Shown: positions 41,371-53,356, counted from the first letter of the stretch. The stretch: DNA of 64,000 nt from Ardenticatenaceae bacterium (GCA_020634415.1 JACKBT010000025.1:8886-72885), one strand, 5' to 3'. Translations and numbers: made by a program. Notes: generated from the letters alone by a model not told the origin.

Positions 41371-42291
41371 CTACTTCAACAAATCCGTTAACGCCGCTTT
41401 GGCTTCCGTATACTTGAAGCTAAATCCCGCCTCTTGCAGCCGTTGCGGGATCGCTCGCTGCCCATCCAGCACCAGCGTGGCAATTTCGCCCAAAAGCAAT
41501 TTTAGAGCAAAAGCAGGGGCGGGAATGAAATGGGGACGGCCCAACACCTGCCCTACCACTTTGCCAAAGTCATTGTTAGTCAAAGGGTTGGGGGCGGTTA
41601 GATTATAGACCCCTTGCGCCGATTCGTTTTCTAACAGAAAAGCGATAGCCTTTACCTCATCATCCAGATGAATCCAGGGCCACCATTGACGGCCGTTGCC
41701 CAACTTCCCCCCAGCAAACAGCTTATATTGCAGCACCACAATCGGCAGCGGCCCATCCTCCAGCGTCAGCACCAGCCCTGTGCGAATGATCACGCGGCGC
41801 ACCCCCATCGCCTCCACCGGTGCGGTTGTCGCTTCCCACGCTACACAAACATCTGCCAAAAAATCATTTCCTGGCGGGGCCGATTCTGTCAGCACTTCCG
41901 CGCCGCTCGGCCCATAGTAGCCAACGGCCGATGCTTGAATCAGCACTTTGGGTTTGTGCGCCGCCGCCTCAATCCCCGCCACCACCGCCTGGCCCACATC
42001 CAAACGGCTCTGGCGGATGGCCCTTTTGCGTTCGGCCGTCCAACGGCTGGGGATAAACCCCTCACCAGCAATACTGGCTCCGGCCAGATTGATGATAGCT
42101 GTGTTGTCGTTAATGTAAGTGTGCCAGTGATCGGCCGTTTTGCCATCCCACTTCACCCCTTGCGCCCCCGCCGGTAAACTGTACTTCTCTGGCTTACGGC
42201 TCAAAACCAGCACCTCATGCCCATCGGCCAGCAAACGCCGTGTCAACGCCGTCCCAATCGTCCCACTCCCGCCCGTAATCATCACACGCAT
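41371..42291 (-). CDS. TIGR01777 family SDR oxidoreductase
   Basis: A 306-residue extended SDR. The nucleotide-binding motif is at the very start (MRVMITGGSGTIGTALTRRL, residues 1-20, TGGSGTIG glycine motif). Other typical blocks are INLAGASIAGEGFIPSRWTA (about 72-91), with the RW followed by RK, ASAVGYYGPSGAEVLTE (about 121-137), with the YYG signature, and the late PWIHLDD and FIPAPAFALKLLLGEIATLV. The family is widespread, sometimes fused to a cell-division inhibitor domain, and its substrate is unknown. ATG 42291 follows GGAGAG. It lies downstream of pgm with a strong palindrome between them. Confidence 0.88.
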   Translation of the reverse strand: MRVMITGGSGTIGTALTRRLLADGHEVLVLSRKPEKYSLPAGAQGVKWDGKTADHWHTYINDNTAIINLAGASIAGEGFIPSRWTAERKRAIRQSRLDVGQAVVAGIEAAAHKPKVLIQASAVGYYGPSGAEVLTESAPPGNDFLADVCVAWEATTAPVEAMGVRRVIIRTGLVLTLEDGPLPIVVLQYKLFAGGKLGNGRQWWPWIHLDDEVKAIAFLLENESAQGVYNLTAPNPLTNNDFGKVVGQVLGRPHFIPAPAFALKLLLGEIATLVLDGQRAIPQRLQEAGFSFKYTEAKAALTDLLK

Positions 42292-42313
42292 GGCTCTCTC
42301 CTCGAATCGCTTC

Positions 42314-42346
42314 AAATTGGGTCAATCTTCAAGATTGACCCAATTT
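42314..42346. repeat. Perfect 16-bp-arm palindrome
   Basis: AAATTGGGTCAATCTT (42314-42329), one C, then its exact reverse complement (42331-42346), between the SDR and pgm genes. There is no T-run. Architecture (16-base arms, one-base loop, AAA and CTT ends) equals that of 19663-19695, with different sequence. Confidence 0.9.
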
Positions 42347-42351
42347 CCATG

Positions 42352-43998
42352 TTACAACCCCGCTGCCTTAAACGCCGCCGATACAATCGTTTGGGCATCG
42401 GCCTGAATCTGCTGCAAATGGGCTTGCCCCTTAAAGCTTTCGGCATAAATCTTATAAATGTCTTCTGTCCCCGAAGGGCGGGCGGCAAACCAGCCGTTGT
42501 CGGTAACAACCTTCAGGCCGCCGATGGCCGCGCCGTTGCAGGGAGCTTTGGTCAGGCAGGTCGTAATCGGCTCCCCGGCTAACTCCTCAATTGTCACATC
42601 TTCCGGCGAGAGGTTAGACAACACAGTGCGCTGCGCCGCGCTGGCGGGGGCATCTATGCGTTCGTAAACGGCCGTTCCAAATCGCGCCGTCAAATCCTGA
42701 TAATGCTCACCTGGATCACGGCCCGTTTTGGCTAAAATTTCCGCTGCCAACAGGTCGAGAATGATGCCATCCTTGTCCGTCGTCCACACCGTGCCATCGT
42801 GGCGCAAGAACGACGCGCCCGCGCTCTCCTCGCCACCAAAACCAAAACTGCCATCCACCAGCCCATCCACAAACCACTTAAAGCCCACCGGCACTTCACA
42901 CAACCGCTTGCCCAAATGGGCCGCCACGCGGTCAATCATCGAGCTGGAGACGAGCGTTTTGCCCACCGCCACATCCTCACGCCAGCCGGGGCGGTTTTGG
43001 TAGAGGTAGTAAACGGCCGTTGCCAAAAAATGATTCGGGTTCATCAGCCCCACACTGCGCGTCACAATCCCGTGCCGGTCAGTGTCCGGGTCATTGCCAA
43101 AAGCAATGTCAAACTTATCCTTCAACTGAATCAGCCCGGCCATCGCGTAGGGCGATGAACAGTCCATGCGAATCTTGCCATCATGATCCACTGTCATAAA
43201 GGAGAAGGTCGGGTCTACTCGGCGATTCACCACCTCAAGGTTCAGCCCATATTTCTCGGCGATTGGCTGCCAATAGGGCAGCCCCGCGCCGCCCATCGGG
43301 TCTACGCCAATCTTCAAATCGGTCAGCGAATCCATGTGAACGACATTGGCTAAATCATTCACATAGGGAGTGATGTAATCATATTCATGCGTATTGTCCG
43401 CTTTTCTGGCACGCGGCCAGGGCAGCCGCTTCACGCCGCGCAGCCCTTCGCGCAGCAGTTCATTGGCACGGTTTTGGATGACTTTGGTGGTGTCGGTGTC
43501 GGCTGGCCCGCCGGAAGGGGGGTTGTATTTGAAGCCGCCATCGGCGGGTGGGTTGTGCGAAGGCGTGATGACCACGCCATCGGCCAGGCCAGCTTGGCGG
43601 CCCTTGTTGTAGGTGAGAATGGCATGGGAAATAACGGGCGTGGGTGTGAAGCCCCGACCTGCCTGGATGACGGTTTGCACCCCATTGGCGGCGAAGACTT
43701 CAACGGCCGTTACCAGCGCCGGTTCCGACAAGGCATGAGTATCCATCCCCAAATACAACGGCCCACTCGTCCCCGCCGCCTGCCGATACTCACAAATGGC
43801 CTGGCTAATCGCCAAAATATGATCCTCGTTAAAGCTGTGCTGCAACGACGAACCACGATGCCCCGATGTGCCAAAAGAGACGCGATGGCTCGGCTCGTTG
43901 GGGTCAGGCTTGTGGGTGTAGTAGGCCGATACCAGGCGCGGCACATTGATCAATAATTCCAGCGGTGCCGGTTTACCAGCTAGCTTATGTATTGACAT
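42352..43998 (-). CDS. pgm: Phosphoglucomutase (alpha-D-glucose-phosphate specific)
   Basis: A 548-residue phosphohexomutase of the E. coli Pgm type. Early marker [20 protein letters not shown] (about residues 41-60), the active-site Ser loop [20 protein letters not shown] (about 142-161), the metal-binding DPDTDRHGI loop (about 300), the sugar-binding GGEESAG (about 398-404) and the phosphate loop [12 protein letters not shown] near the end. It interconverts glucose-1- and glucose-6-phosphate. With the glucokinase at the other end of the window it would connect glucose to polysaccharide synthesis. It is the sixth gene of a minus-strand run starting at glpK. Confidence 0.94.
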   Translation of the reverse strand: MSIHKLAGKPAPLELLINVPRLVSAYYTHKPDPNEPSHRVSFGTSGHRGSSLQHSFNEDHILAISQAICEYRQAAGTSGPLYLGMDTHALSEPALVTAVEVFAANGVQTVIQAGRGFTPTPVISHAILTYNKGRQAGLADGVVITPSHNPPADGGFKYNPPSGGPADTDTTKVIQNRANELLREGLRGVKRLPWPRARKADNTHEYDYITPYVNDLANVVHMDSLTDLKIGVDPMGGAGLPYWQPIAEKYGLNLEVVNRRVDPTFSFMTVDHDGKIRMDCSSPYAMAGLIQLKDKFDIAFGNDPDTDRHGIVTRSVGLMNPNHFLATAVYYLYQNRPGWREDVAVGKTLVSSSMIDRVAAHLGKRLCEVPVGFKWFVDGLVDGSFGFGGEESAGASFLRHDGTVWTTDKDGIILDLLAAEILAKTGRDPGEHYQDLTARFGTAVYERIDAPASAAQRTVLSNLSPEDVTIEELAGEPITTCLTKAPCNGAAIGGLKVVTDNGWFAARPSGTEDIYKIYAESFKGQAHLQQIQADAQTIVSAAFKAAGL

Positions 43999-44014
43999 AA
44001 AATATTCCTCGCAT

Positions 44015-44069
44015 GAAAATTATGAATGAGGAAGTCTATTCATAATTCATAATTCATAATTCATAATTT
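44015..44069. repeat. Iterated-word hairpin spacer (CATAATT word)
   Basis: AATTATGAAT (44019-44028) pairs with ATTCATAATT over a 10-base loop, and the right arm is repeated four times as ATTCATA. It lies between pgm and glpC. Confidence 0.8.
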
Positions 44070-45361
44070 CAAGACAGGGGGGCCTCTGCGGGAAAGCCAT
44101 AGGCCAGGGCCAACAGTTCTACCGGATGGACGGAGGGCAGATGGGTGGCGCGGGTGATTTGCCAGCGGCAGGTTTCGCTGTCGCATACGGAGAAGGGGGC
44201 CTTTGTTTCATGAATGAAGTCGAATAACGGCCGTCCCACCGCCATCGCAATCTCATACTTCTCCTGCTTATACCCATACGTCCCCGCCACCCCACAGCAG
44301 GCCACCTGGCTCTCGATAATCTTTAGCTCTGGAATCAAATCCAGCAAATCCACCGCCGGACGGCCGATCCGATGCGCCCGGTATTGGCAGGGGGGGTGGT
44401 AGGGCAGGGTGAGTGGAATTGGCCGCAAGCCATCGGTGCGTAACTCGCCCTCATCATGCAGCAGCAGCAAAAACTCGTTTATGTCATACGTATTTGCCGC
44501 CAAAAGCTGCGCCTCTTCGCTGTAAAAGTCCAGCAGTTCCGGTGCTTCTTCCTTCAACGTCAGCGTACAGCTTGTTGAAGTCCCCACAATCACATAGCCA
44601 GACTTGACATAATCAAGCAGTTTGTCAATATTGCTCTGGTGATAGGCCCGCGCGGCGGCAAATTCGCCATTGGAGAGCAGAGGCAGACCGCAGCAGTTTT
44701 GCGGCGGAATCAGCACTTCAAAGCCATTGGCCTCCAGCACGTGAACGGCTGCTCGCCCCACTCTCGGCTCATAATATTCCGTCGAACAGCCATGAAAATA
44801 AACCACTTTGCGCGTGGCATTTGTGGGCGGTTTGTGCTGTTTCAGCCAGTGGCTAAACTTTCGCCGCGAAAAGCTGGGCATGGGCGCGTTGCGGGCAATG
44901 CCCAACGTCTTCTCGGCCAGCCAGCTGCCCAGCTTGCTCTGCAACGTCACATTTGCCAATGTTGCCAGCGGCTGCCCCACCCGGCCCAACAGTTCTGGCC
45001 GTCCCAACAAATTATTCCGCAGCTTATCCCTTACCGACACTTTTCTCTGCGCCACCATATCGCCACGGGCGCGAGCGTTAATCTCGGCAATACGCACTCC
45101 CGTGGGGCAAACCATGTTGCAGACGCGGCAGCCGCTGCAATAATCCACTGAATGATCGGGTGTTTCCTGCTCATTCTGGCGGAAGCGGCCTGCTTGGGGT
45201 GCTTCGTACTTGGGGCCAGGGAAGAGGTCGGTAACGGCCGTTACCGGACAAGCACTCACACAAATATTGCACTTAATACACCGATCCAGCGTCAACTCCA
45301 CCGGACGATGCTGTTCAAATTCAATCTCTGTTTGTGCTTGCCAAATAGGTTTTAGGGACAT
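44069..45361 (-). CDS. glpC: Anaerobic glycerol-3-phosphate dehydrogenase subunit C-like
   Basis: A 430-residue iron-sulfur protein. Two [4Fe-4S] motifs at the N-terminus, CIKCNICVSACP (about residues 28-39) and CSGCRVCNMVCP (about 75-86), are followed by two CCG domains: VYFHGCSTEYY with PPQNCCGLPLLSNG, and YHPPCQYRAH with SQVACCGVAGTYG (about 350-370). These Cys-rich motifs are the hallmarks of GlpC and other heterodisulfide-reductase-D-like subunits. In the GlpABC complex it takes electrons from GlpAB and passes them to quinone at the membrane. Context with glpK, glpA and glpB supports GlpC over other CCG proteins. Spacers of iterated words lie on both sides. Confidence 0.88.
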   Translation of the reverse strand: MSLKPIWQAQTEIEFEQHRPVELTLDRCIKCNICVSACPVTAVTDLFPGPKYEAPQAGRFRQNEQETPDHSVDYCSGCRVCNMVCPTGVRIAEINARARGDMVAQRKVSVRDKLRNNLLGRPELLGRVGQPLATLANVTLQSKLGSWLAEKTLGIARNAPMPSFSRRKFSHWLKQHKPPTNATRKVVYFHGCSTEYYEPRVGRAAVHVLEANGFEVLIPPQNCCGLPLLSNGEFAAARAYHQSNIDKLLDYVKSGYVIVGTSTSCTLTLKEEAPELLDFYSEEAQLLAANTYDINEFLLLLHDEGELRTDGLRPIPLTLPYHPPCQYRAHRIGRPAVDLLDLIPELKIIESQVACCGVAGTYGYKQEKYEIAMAVGRPLFDFIHETKAPFSVCDSETCRWQITRATHLPSVHPVELLALAYGFPAEAPLS

Positions 45362-45392
45362 GGTAATTGGGTAAATGAGTAATTAAGTAATT
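45362..45392. repeat. Iterated-word spacer flanking the four-helix-bundle gene (left)
   Basis: GGTAATTGGGTAAATGAGTA then ATTAAGTAATTG. It is the reverse complement, word for word, of the spacer at 45926-45960 on the other side of the gene. Confidence 0.75.
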
Positions 45393-45901
45393 GATGTTGT
45401 CGGCAAAGTTATGAGGAATTCTACATCTTCGATAGAGAAGAGAGGGAAATTTTCGTTCGACAAAAATTGTTCTAAATGGGAATCTTCAAGCTGATAACTC
45501 GGTTTTTGCTCTGAAATCTTATTTGATGTGTAGGTTTTATAACGCTGGGATTTGGTCACTTTGGCAAAGGTATTAAGTTGGTGTACTAAATCCGACAAGG
45601 AATCAGCTAACTCTTGAAATTGATTGGAATGAATTAAAGCGCGTGAATAAGCGCGATTAAGCCAATACTTGGTTTCAAATAGACTGCCTCGTGCATAGTA
45701 AAGAAATTGTAACTTCTCGCCATAATGATAACGGCCGTAAGCTTCAGCAATATTTGCCCCCACCGAATCTATCGCCCTTACTAATTGTTTTCCAACCGTC
45801 TCTTTCGCAAAACCATCCCAGCTAACTACAAATTTCCATACTTTATCTGCAACCGTCTCTGCTAATTGCAACACTTTCAATTCCTCAAACCGTACAGCCA
45901 T
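45383..45901 (-). CDS. Four-helix-bundle protein (23S rRNA intervening-sequence type)
   Basis: A 172-residue protein of the TIGR02436/S23 type. FEELKVLQLAETVADKVWKF (about residues 5-24) begins the first helix. RAIDSVGANIAEAYGRYHYG (about 44-63) is the family signature (S-x-x-x-N-I-A-E). GSLFETKYWLNRAYSRALIH carries the E-x-x-x-L-x-x-A pattern of the third helix. Such proteins form pentameric four-helix bundles, occur inside 23S rRNA insertions and as stand-alone genes, and are related to the accessory proteins of diversity-generating retroelements. The function is unknown. The C-terminal 50 residues (SNKISEQKPSYQLEDSHLEQ) are an extra tail. It lies inside the glp operon between glpB and glpC. 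Confidence 0.82.
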   Translation of the reverse strand: MAVRFEELKVLQLAETVADKVWKFVVSWDGFAKETVGKQLVRAIDSVGANIAEAYGRYHYGEKLQFLYYARGSLFETKYWLNRAYSRALIHSNQFQELADSLSDLVHQLNTFAKVTKSQRYKTYTSNKISEQKPSYQLEDSHLEQFLSNENFPLFSIEDVEFLITLPTTSIT

Positions 45902-45925
45902 CACAGCCTCCAAGTTGACCAACAC

Positions 45926-45960
45926 CCCAATTATCAATTACCCAATTACTCAATTACCCG
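45926..45960. repeat. Iterated-word spacer flanking the four-helix-bundle gene (right)
   Basis: CCAATTATCAATTACCCAAT then TACTCAATTACC, the reverse complement of the words at 45362-45392, so the small gene is bracketed by inverted repeats. The end of glpB lies within it. Confidence 0.75.
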
Positions 45961-47202
45961 CATTCCCACCTTAAACCCCGTCGCCAACGCCACCCCTTCC
46001 AAAGAACGTTCTTGGAGGACATCGCAATGGGCCAGGGTGCTGCCAGCGGCATAGAGGTTATTGTAGAGAGGACGGCCGTTCTCCGCCACAGGTTGTAATT
46101 GTTCATTCACTTGCAGGCCAGCCTGGTAAATGGGATGCCCCGTCTTCGTCACAAACTCCCGCTGAAACCAGTCCAAACGGCTTGACGGCGCGGAAACGGG
46201 CAAATTAAAAATCACCTCGCGCACCTCACCTTCAAAATTAGTGACGAGACCGCCACCCAATAGCCCGCCCGTGGCCAGCACATACTGGTCAAAACGATGG
46301 CGGCGTTGGCGAGCGGCGGCTTCGGTGTAAACATTTGTTACCCTCCCTCCTTCCATCTCCGCCCCTACCGCCAGCATCCCCTCCTGCACCCGCCCCCCAT
46401 TGTGCTCAATGGCCCGCCGTAAAATATGGTGCAGCCGCATCCCCGGCACCGACGGCGGCAAGATAGGTATCTCAAAAATCGGCCGTTGCAACTGCCCTTC
46501 CAAATCCGCCTTCACCGACATGGCTTGGTGCAGCCCCAAGACCGCCGGAAAGCCCACCCGTGCTGCTTCGCCCATATGCGGTTTTACGGCTCGTGCCACT
46601 TCTGCCCGAAACGCAGGCTGCTCCATCAACTGCGCCAAAATCACGCCCGTCAGCACCTTGCGCTCGGCCAACGTGGGCAAATCCAACATGATGCCGCGTG
46701 CGGGAATGCCCTGCGCTGCCAAGTTAGCGGCGGCCATTTGGGCATAAAAATCGCCAAACTGCTGGAAGCCGACAATGAGCATGGGTGTGTCCTGGCTTAA
46801 ATCGCCAGCGATCATGGTTTCGGGGGCTAAACAGGTGGGGCGGGCGGCGCCAACGGCCGTTGGCAGCAGCCAATTCCGTTCCAACGACCCATGCAGCGGA
46901 TACCCCGCCTCGGCACACAGCGTCTGCAATGCCGCCAATGCCGCCGCCAAAACATCCAATCCCACCAGCGCATACGGATGCTGCGGCCGCTCAATGACCA
47001 ATTGCCCCATTACCTCTTTTGGCGAAGTGACAAGCTGCCCCCCGTAATAACCCAACACATCTACACAGCCCGCGTGCCAATGCGTCGTCCCCCAACCTTT
47101 GGCGATGAGGCGTGTTTGGTGGCCGGAGACGGCCGTTTGCCAAGCGGCCGTTAACCCCGCCAATCCCGCTCCTATGACTAAAATACTCTCGTTCATCATC
47201 AT
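45946..47202 (-). CDS. glpB: Anaerobic glycerol-3-phosphate dehydrogenase subunit B
   Basis: A 418-residue flavoprotein. The N-terminus is a dinucleotide-binding fold, ESILVIGAGLAGLTAAWQTA (residues 4-23). A characteristic early segment is GWGTTHWHAGCVDVLGYYGG (about 37-56), like the GlpB pattern in which a Ser/Thr-rich loop precedes a Gly-rich turn. The late FDQYVLATGGLLGGGLVTNF (about 301-320) and NLYAAGSTLAHCDVLQER (about 385-402) are strong GlpB/flavoprotein features. GlpB is the FMN subunit that, with GlpA, oxidises glycerol-3-phosphate. Three ATG codons in a row mark the start, and no ribosome binding site is visible. The first ATG lies 17 bases from a large cruciform element. Confidence 0.85.
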   Translation of the reverse strand: MMMNESILVIGAGLAGLTAAWQTAVSGHQTRLIAKGWGTTHWHAGCVDVLGYYGGQLVTSPKEVMGQLVIERPQHPYALVGLDVLAAALAALQTLCAEAGYPLHGSLERNWLLPTAVGAARPTCLAPETMIAGDLSQDTPMLIVGFQQFGDFYAQMAAANLAAQGIPARGIMLDLPTLAERKVLTGVILAQLMEQPAFRAEVARAVKPHMGEAARVGFPAVLGLHQAMSVKADLEGQLQRPIFEIPILPPSVPGMRLHHILRRAIEHNGGRVQEGMLAVGAEMEGGRVTNVYTEAAARQRRHRFDQYVLATGGLLGGGLVTNFEGEVREVIFNLPVSAPSSRLDWFQREFVTKTGHPIYQAGLQVNEQLQPVAENGRPLYNNLYAAGSTLAHCDVLQERSLEGVALATGFKVGMRVIE

Positions 47203-47219
47203 GATTCGGCGAATAAATT

Positions 47220-47293
47220 CGCAGCAACGACTACAAAGCCCGCCTTCGCGGGCTGCTTAGTCAGCGAAGGCTGACTTCGTAGTCGTTGCTGCG
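47220..47293. repeat. Cloverleaf-like repeat with two internal hairpins
   Basis: An outer 15-base perfect stem, CGCAGCAACGACTAC (47220-47234) with 47279-47293, encloses two hairpins: GCCCGC with GCGGGC around 47238-47253, and GTCAGC with GCTGAC at 47260-47275. The result is a three-way junction of 74 bases between glpA and glpB. It is not a tRNA: no T-loop, no anticodon arm and no CCA end. Confidence 0.88.
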
Positions 47294-47310
47294 GTTTCAA
47301 CCGCCCCCAT

Positions 47311-48951
47311 TCACCTCACCGCCGCCTCCGGTATCGCCTCAACCGTGCCCGGCGCATACATCTCCGGCCCCAGGCGCGAAGCCGTCTCTCCCGGCAGATG
47401 CTCCACATTCAGCAGGCTCAAATAAATCAGCTCATCCAACCGCTCCTGCTTCAACTGCGCCCCCCACAACACCGGCAGCAGCCCCTTCCATCGCTCTTGC
47501 AAAAAATCGCGCAAGGCCACATTTGTTTCCTCAATGGATGGTTGTTGTAAGTCGTGCAAAATGCCTGCTACTCGCAACGTGCAAAAACCACCCTGGCATG
47601 GCCCCATTCCCAGCCGCACATCGCGGCGCACATCGTCCAATGTCTTGGCCGCGCCGTCGGTAATGGCTCGTTCTACATCGGCGCGGGTTGCCAACTCGCA
47701 TTCACATACCAGTTGCCTAAACTGCTGCGTGGCCTCCGTTCGTGCCAGCCGTGCGCCTAAATGATGGTGGCTTTTTTGTTGATGGTGGCGGTCAAAGGGA
47801 TGGGGCAGCACTTCCTCGTGGGTGCGGCAGGGGCGCGACGTGCCTAACTTCTCACAGACACGATCCACTGTCGCCTCGGCCATTTGGCGGTAGGTGGTCC
47901 ATTTGCCGCTGGTGATGGTGATGAACCCGGCCATACCATCACGGCTTTCATGGTCGAGCAAGGTGTAAGCGCGGGTGATGTCGCGGCTGTCAACGGCCGT
48001 TTTCGTTTCCTGGTATAACGGCCGTACCCCCGCCCAGGCTCGTAACATCCGCATCTCCTTAAATCCCGGCACCAGCTTCTCGCCCTCATCCAACATCAGC
48101 CGCACTTCCCAGGGTTCAATGGCAAAATGATCGGGGTCTGGCACACTTTCGTCGGTTGTGCCGATGACGGCAACGGTATGGGCTGGCACTAAAATATCAC
48201 CGTCGGCGGGCATTTTGCAGCGGTTGATGACCGTGTTAACGATGCGGTAGTTGCAGGCCAGCATGGTGCCTTTGCCCGCCCGAATGCTGACAACGAGATC
48301 GGCCGTTGCGGCCACCTTCCCCGCCCAGGCCCCCGCCGCATTCACCACCATATCGGCGTGAATGGCAACCTCTTCTTCCCCTACCCAATCATAACAGACC
48401 GCCCCCACAATCCTGTCGCCTTCCCGCAGCAGCCGCCGCACTTCATGGTAATTCAGCACCTGCGCCCCATGCAGCCGTGCCATCTCCGCCACACATTGGC
48501 TGGCTAAAAAGGAATCAGCCGACGCATCCGGCACGCGGAAGCAGCGGCTGATGGCCGGATTGAGGTGCGGCTCCTCAGCCAACATCTGGCTGATGCCAAT
48601 CTCCTCACACGGCACGCCCGCCTCCTGGCAGCCACGCACAAACAGATCGCCAAAATTGGGGTCATCCCAGGGCGTGGTAACAAAAAAGCCGCCTGTATCT
48701 TCGATGCAGTGGGGCATAATGCGGCGCAAAATGCGGTTTTCGCTAATACATTCGCTGGCCGCTTTGGGGTCTTTTACCACATAACGGCCGCCGCTGTGCA
48801 GCAGCCCATGATAACGCCCCGTCGTCCCATGCGACAGATCACGCTTCTCCACCAGCACCGCCTTAAAGCCACGCAGAGCCAAATCGGCCACTACCCCTGT
48901 GCCGGTGGCCCCGCCGCCGATGACTAAGATTTCGGTTTGGATGGTTTTCAT
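47311..48951 (-). CDS. glpA: Anaerobic glycerol-3-phosphate dehydrogenase subunit A
   Basis: A 546-residue FAD enzyme that oxidises sn-glycerol-3-phosphate to dihydroxyacetone phosphate. The N-terminus is the FAD-binding motif ILVIGGGATGTGVVADLALR (residues 8-27), then VEKRDLSHGTTGRYHGLLHS (about 34-53), a near-invariant GlpA/GlpD segment. The C-terminal part has a BFD-like [2Fe-2S] domain with VCECE (about 412) and GPCQGGFC (about 447-454), which distinguishes GlpA from aerobic GlpD. ATG 48951 begins the fold. A longer frame starts 51 bases earlier inside the word-built spacer. glpK precedes it in transcription and glpB follows. Confidence 0.93.
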   Translation of the reverse strand: MKTIQTEILVIGGGATGTGVVADLALRGFKAVLVEKRDLSHGTTGRYHGLLHSGGRYVVKDPKAASECISENRILRRIMPHCIEDTGGFFVTTPWDDPNFGDLFVRGCQEAGVPCEEIGISQMLAEEPHLNPAISRCFRVPDASADSFLASQCVAEMARLHGAQVLNYHEVRRLLREGDRIVGAVCYDWVGEEEVAIHADMVVNAAGAWAGKVAATADLVVSIRAGKGTMLACNYRIVNTVINRCKMPADGDILVPAHTVAVIGTTDESVPDPDHFAIEPWEVRLMLDEGEKLVPGFKEMRMLRAWAGVRPLYQETKTAVDSRDITRAYTLLDHESRDGMAGFITITSGKWTTYRQMAEATVDRVCEKLGTSRPCRTHEEVLPHPFDRHHQQKSHHHLGARLARTEATQQFRQLVCECELATRADVERAITDGAAKTLDDVRRDVRLGMGPCQGGFCTLRVAGILHDLQQPSIEETNVALRDFLQERWKGLLPVLWGAQLKQERLDELIYLSLLNVEHLPGETASRLGPEMYAPGTVEAIPEAAVR

Positions 48952-48954
48952 GCG

Positions 48955-49011
48955 GTAATCGGTAATCGGCGAACGGTAATCGGATAACTGATTACCGTTC
49001 ACCGGTTACTG
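48955..49011. repeat. Iterated-word hairpin spacer (GGTAATC word)
   Basis: GAACGGTAATC (48971-48981) pairs with GATTACCGTTC (48990-49000) over an 8-base loop, and further GGTAATC words extend both arms. It is nearly the same design as at 7386-7419, 41 kb away. Confidence 0.8.
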
Positions 49012-49012
49012 G

Positions 49013-50521
49013 CTAATCAATCCAATCAAACGTGCGCGTAACGGCCTTTTTCCATTGGGCGAATAGGTCTGTGCGGGCGTTGCTGGCGGGATTGGGCTGC
49101 CAGCGTTTGGCCTCGCCCCAGTTTTGGCGCATCTCGTCGGTGCTGCGCCAGAAGCCGACGGCCAGACCGGCGGCGTAGGCTGCGCCCAGAGCCGTTGTTT
49201 CCGCCACCTGGGGGCGGATGACGGGCACACCCAGCACATCAGCCTGGAACTGCATGAGCAGGTCGTTGTAGACCATGCCGCCATCTACTTTGAGGGCTTG
49301 CAGCTCTACGCCGGAATCGGCTTTCATGGCATCCAGCACTTCGCGGGTCTGGTAGGCGGTGGCTTCCAGGGTGGCGCGGGCAAAGTGGCCTTTGTTGACA
49401 TAACGTGTGAGGCCGGCGATAACGCCCCGCGCATCATCGCGCCAGTAGGGGGCATAGAGGCCGGAGAAGGCGGGCACGAAGTAGATGCCGCCGTTGTCGT
49501 CAACGGTTTGCGCCAACTTTTCCACTTCGGGCGCGTCTTTGATGAGCTGCAAGTTGTCGCGCAGCCATTGCACCAGCGCACCGGTGATGGCGATGGAGCC
49601 TTCCAGGGCGTAGACGGTGGGCTGGTCGCCAAATTGGTAGCAGACGGTGGTGAGGAGGCCGTTTTGGGAGTGCTGCAAGGTTGTGCCGGTGTTGAGGATC
49701 ATGAAGCAGCCTGTGCCGTAGGTGTTTTTGGCTTCGCCGGGGCTAAAGCAGGTTTGGCCGACGGTGGCGGCTTGTTGGTCGCCCAGGTCGCCAGCGATGG
49801 GGATGCGGCCACCAAAGGGGCCATCTGCGCTGGTGTAGCCGTAGATTTCGGCGGAGGATTTGATGGTGGGCAGCATGGATGGCGGCACGGAGAGGGCGGC
49901 GCACATTTCGTCGCTCCATTGGCAGCTTTGGATGTCCATGAGCATGGTGCGGCTGGCGTTGGTGACGTCGGTGACGTGGATGCCGCCGTTGACACCGCCG
50001 GTGAGGTTGTAGATAAGCCAGGTGTCTATGTTGCCGAACATGGCGTAGCCTGCGTCAGCGGCTTCGCGCACGGCCGTTACGTTTTCCAGCAGCCATTTCA
50101 CCTTCAAACCCGAAAAGTAGGTGGTTAGCGGCAGGCCCGTTTGGGGGCGGTAGGCATCTTGCCCACCTGCCTGGGCGATGAGGTCGGCGACGAGTTTGTT
50201 GTTGCGGGTGTCCATCCAGACGATGGCGTTGTGTAACGGCCGTCCCGTCCGTCTATCCCACACCACTGTTGTCTCGCGCTGGTTGGTGATGCCCACCGCT
50301 TTGAGGTTGTGGTGGGTGATGCCCACCTTGTGCAGTGCGCCCTGGATCACTTCTTGGGTGCGCTGCCAGATTTCCAGGGGGTCGTGTTCGACCCAGCCCG
50401 GTTGGGGGTAAATTTGCTGATGTTCGAGTTGGTGGGAACCGACGACTTCTCCGGCATGGTTGAAGATCATGCAGCGGGTGCTGGTGGTTCCCTGGTCTAT
50501 GGCGGCGATATAGTTAGTCAT
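49013..50521 (-). CDS. glpK: Glycerol kinase
   Basis: A 502-residue kinase, the same size as E. coli Glp[21 protein letters not shown] (residues 4-23) is the ATP-binding start of the FGGY family. [11 protein letters not shown] (about 42-52), [20 protein letters not shown] (about 77-96) and the late [13 protein letters not shown] (about 262-274) are GlpK-specific. It phosphorylates glycerol to glycerol-3-phosphate, the substrate of the GlpABC complex encoded just downstream. Two adjacent ATGs (50524 and 50521) are possible starts. The second matches the usual family beginning. It leads the glp operon and so its upstream region (50522-50966) probably holds the promoter. Confidence 0.95.
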   Translation of the reverse strand: MTNYIAAIDQGTTSTRCMIFNHAGEVVGSHQLEHQQIYPQPGWVEHDPLEIWQRTQEVIQGALHKVGITHHNLKAVGITNQRETTVVWDRRTGRPLHNAIVWMDTRNNKLVADLIAQAGGQDAYRPQTGLPLTTYFSGLKVKWLLENVTAVREAADAGYAMFGNIDTWLIYNLTGGVNGGIHVTDVTNASRTMLMDIQSCQWSDEMCAALSVPPSMLPTIKSSAEIYGYTSADGPFGGRIPIAGDLGDQQAATVGQTCFSPGEAKNTYGTGCFMILNTGTTLQHSQNGLLTTVCYQFGDQPTVYALEGSIAITGALVQWLRDNLQLIKDAPEVEKLAQTVDDNGGIYFVPAFSGLYAPYWRDDARGVIAGLTRYVNKGHFARATLEATAYQTREVLDAMKADSGVELQALKVDGGMVYNDLLMQFQADVLGVPVIRPQVAETTALGAAYAAGLAVGFWRSTDEMRQNWGEAKRWQPNPASNARTDLFAQWKKAVTRTFDWID

Positions 50522-53162
<2,641 letters not shown>

Positions 53163-53291
53163 GGGGAGGGGCGGGTAACGGCCGTTACCCACCACCCTAC
53201 ACTTGCCCTTTCCACAGCTCTGACGAGATAAGACCTGACAGGTTGTTCCCATAAACGGGTAACTGCTCGGCAGGCAAACTATGGATGCAGC

Positions 53292-53328
53292 AAAACCCAC
53301 CTCATGATTGAGGTGGGTTTTCTATTTT
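53292..53328 (+). terminator. Rho-independent terminator after katG
   Basis: A 13-base stem AAAACCCACCTCA (53292-53304) pairs with 53309-53321 over TGAT, followed by T-rich sequence. It is a typical strong terminator. Confidence 0.88.
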
Positions 53329-53356
53329 TTATCGTACTAAGCCTCTCTAGGGAGAG

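Noticed and set aside
44015..44069. Possible CRISPR array from repeated CATAATT words
   Set aside because: The repeat unit is 8-10 bases and contiguous, without unique spacers, and no cas gene is present. The other iterated-word regions are rejected for the same reason.
47220..47293. Possible tRNA because of the cloverleaf shape
   Set aside because: The outer stem is 15 bp and there are only two inner arms, without T-loop consensus, anticodon arm or CCA end.
49124..50128. 334-codon plus-strand frame opposite glpK
   Set aside because: It is Gly/Ala/Val/Phe-rich, has no motif, and lies fully within the highly conserved glpK coding sequence.
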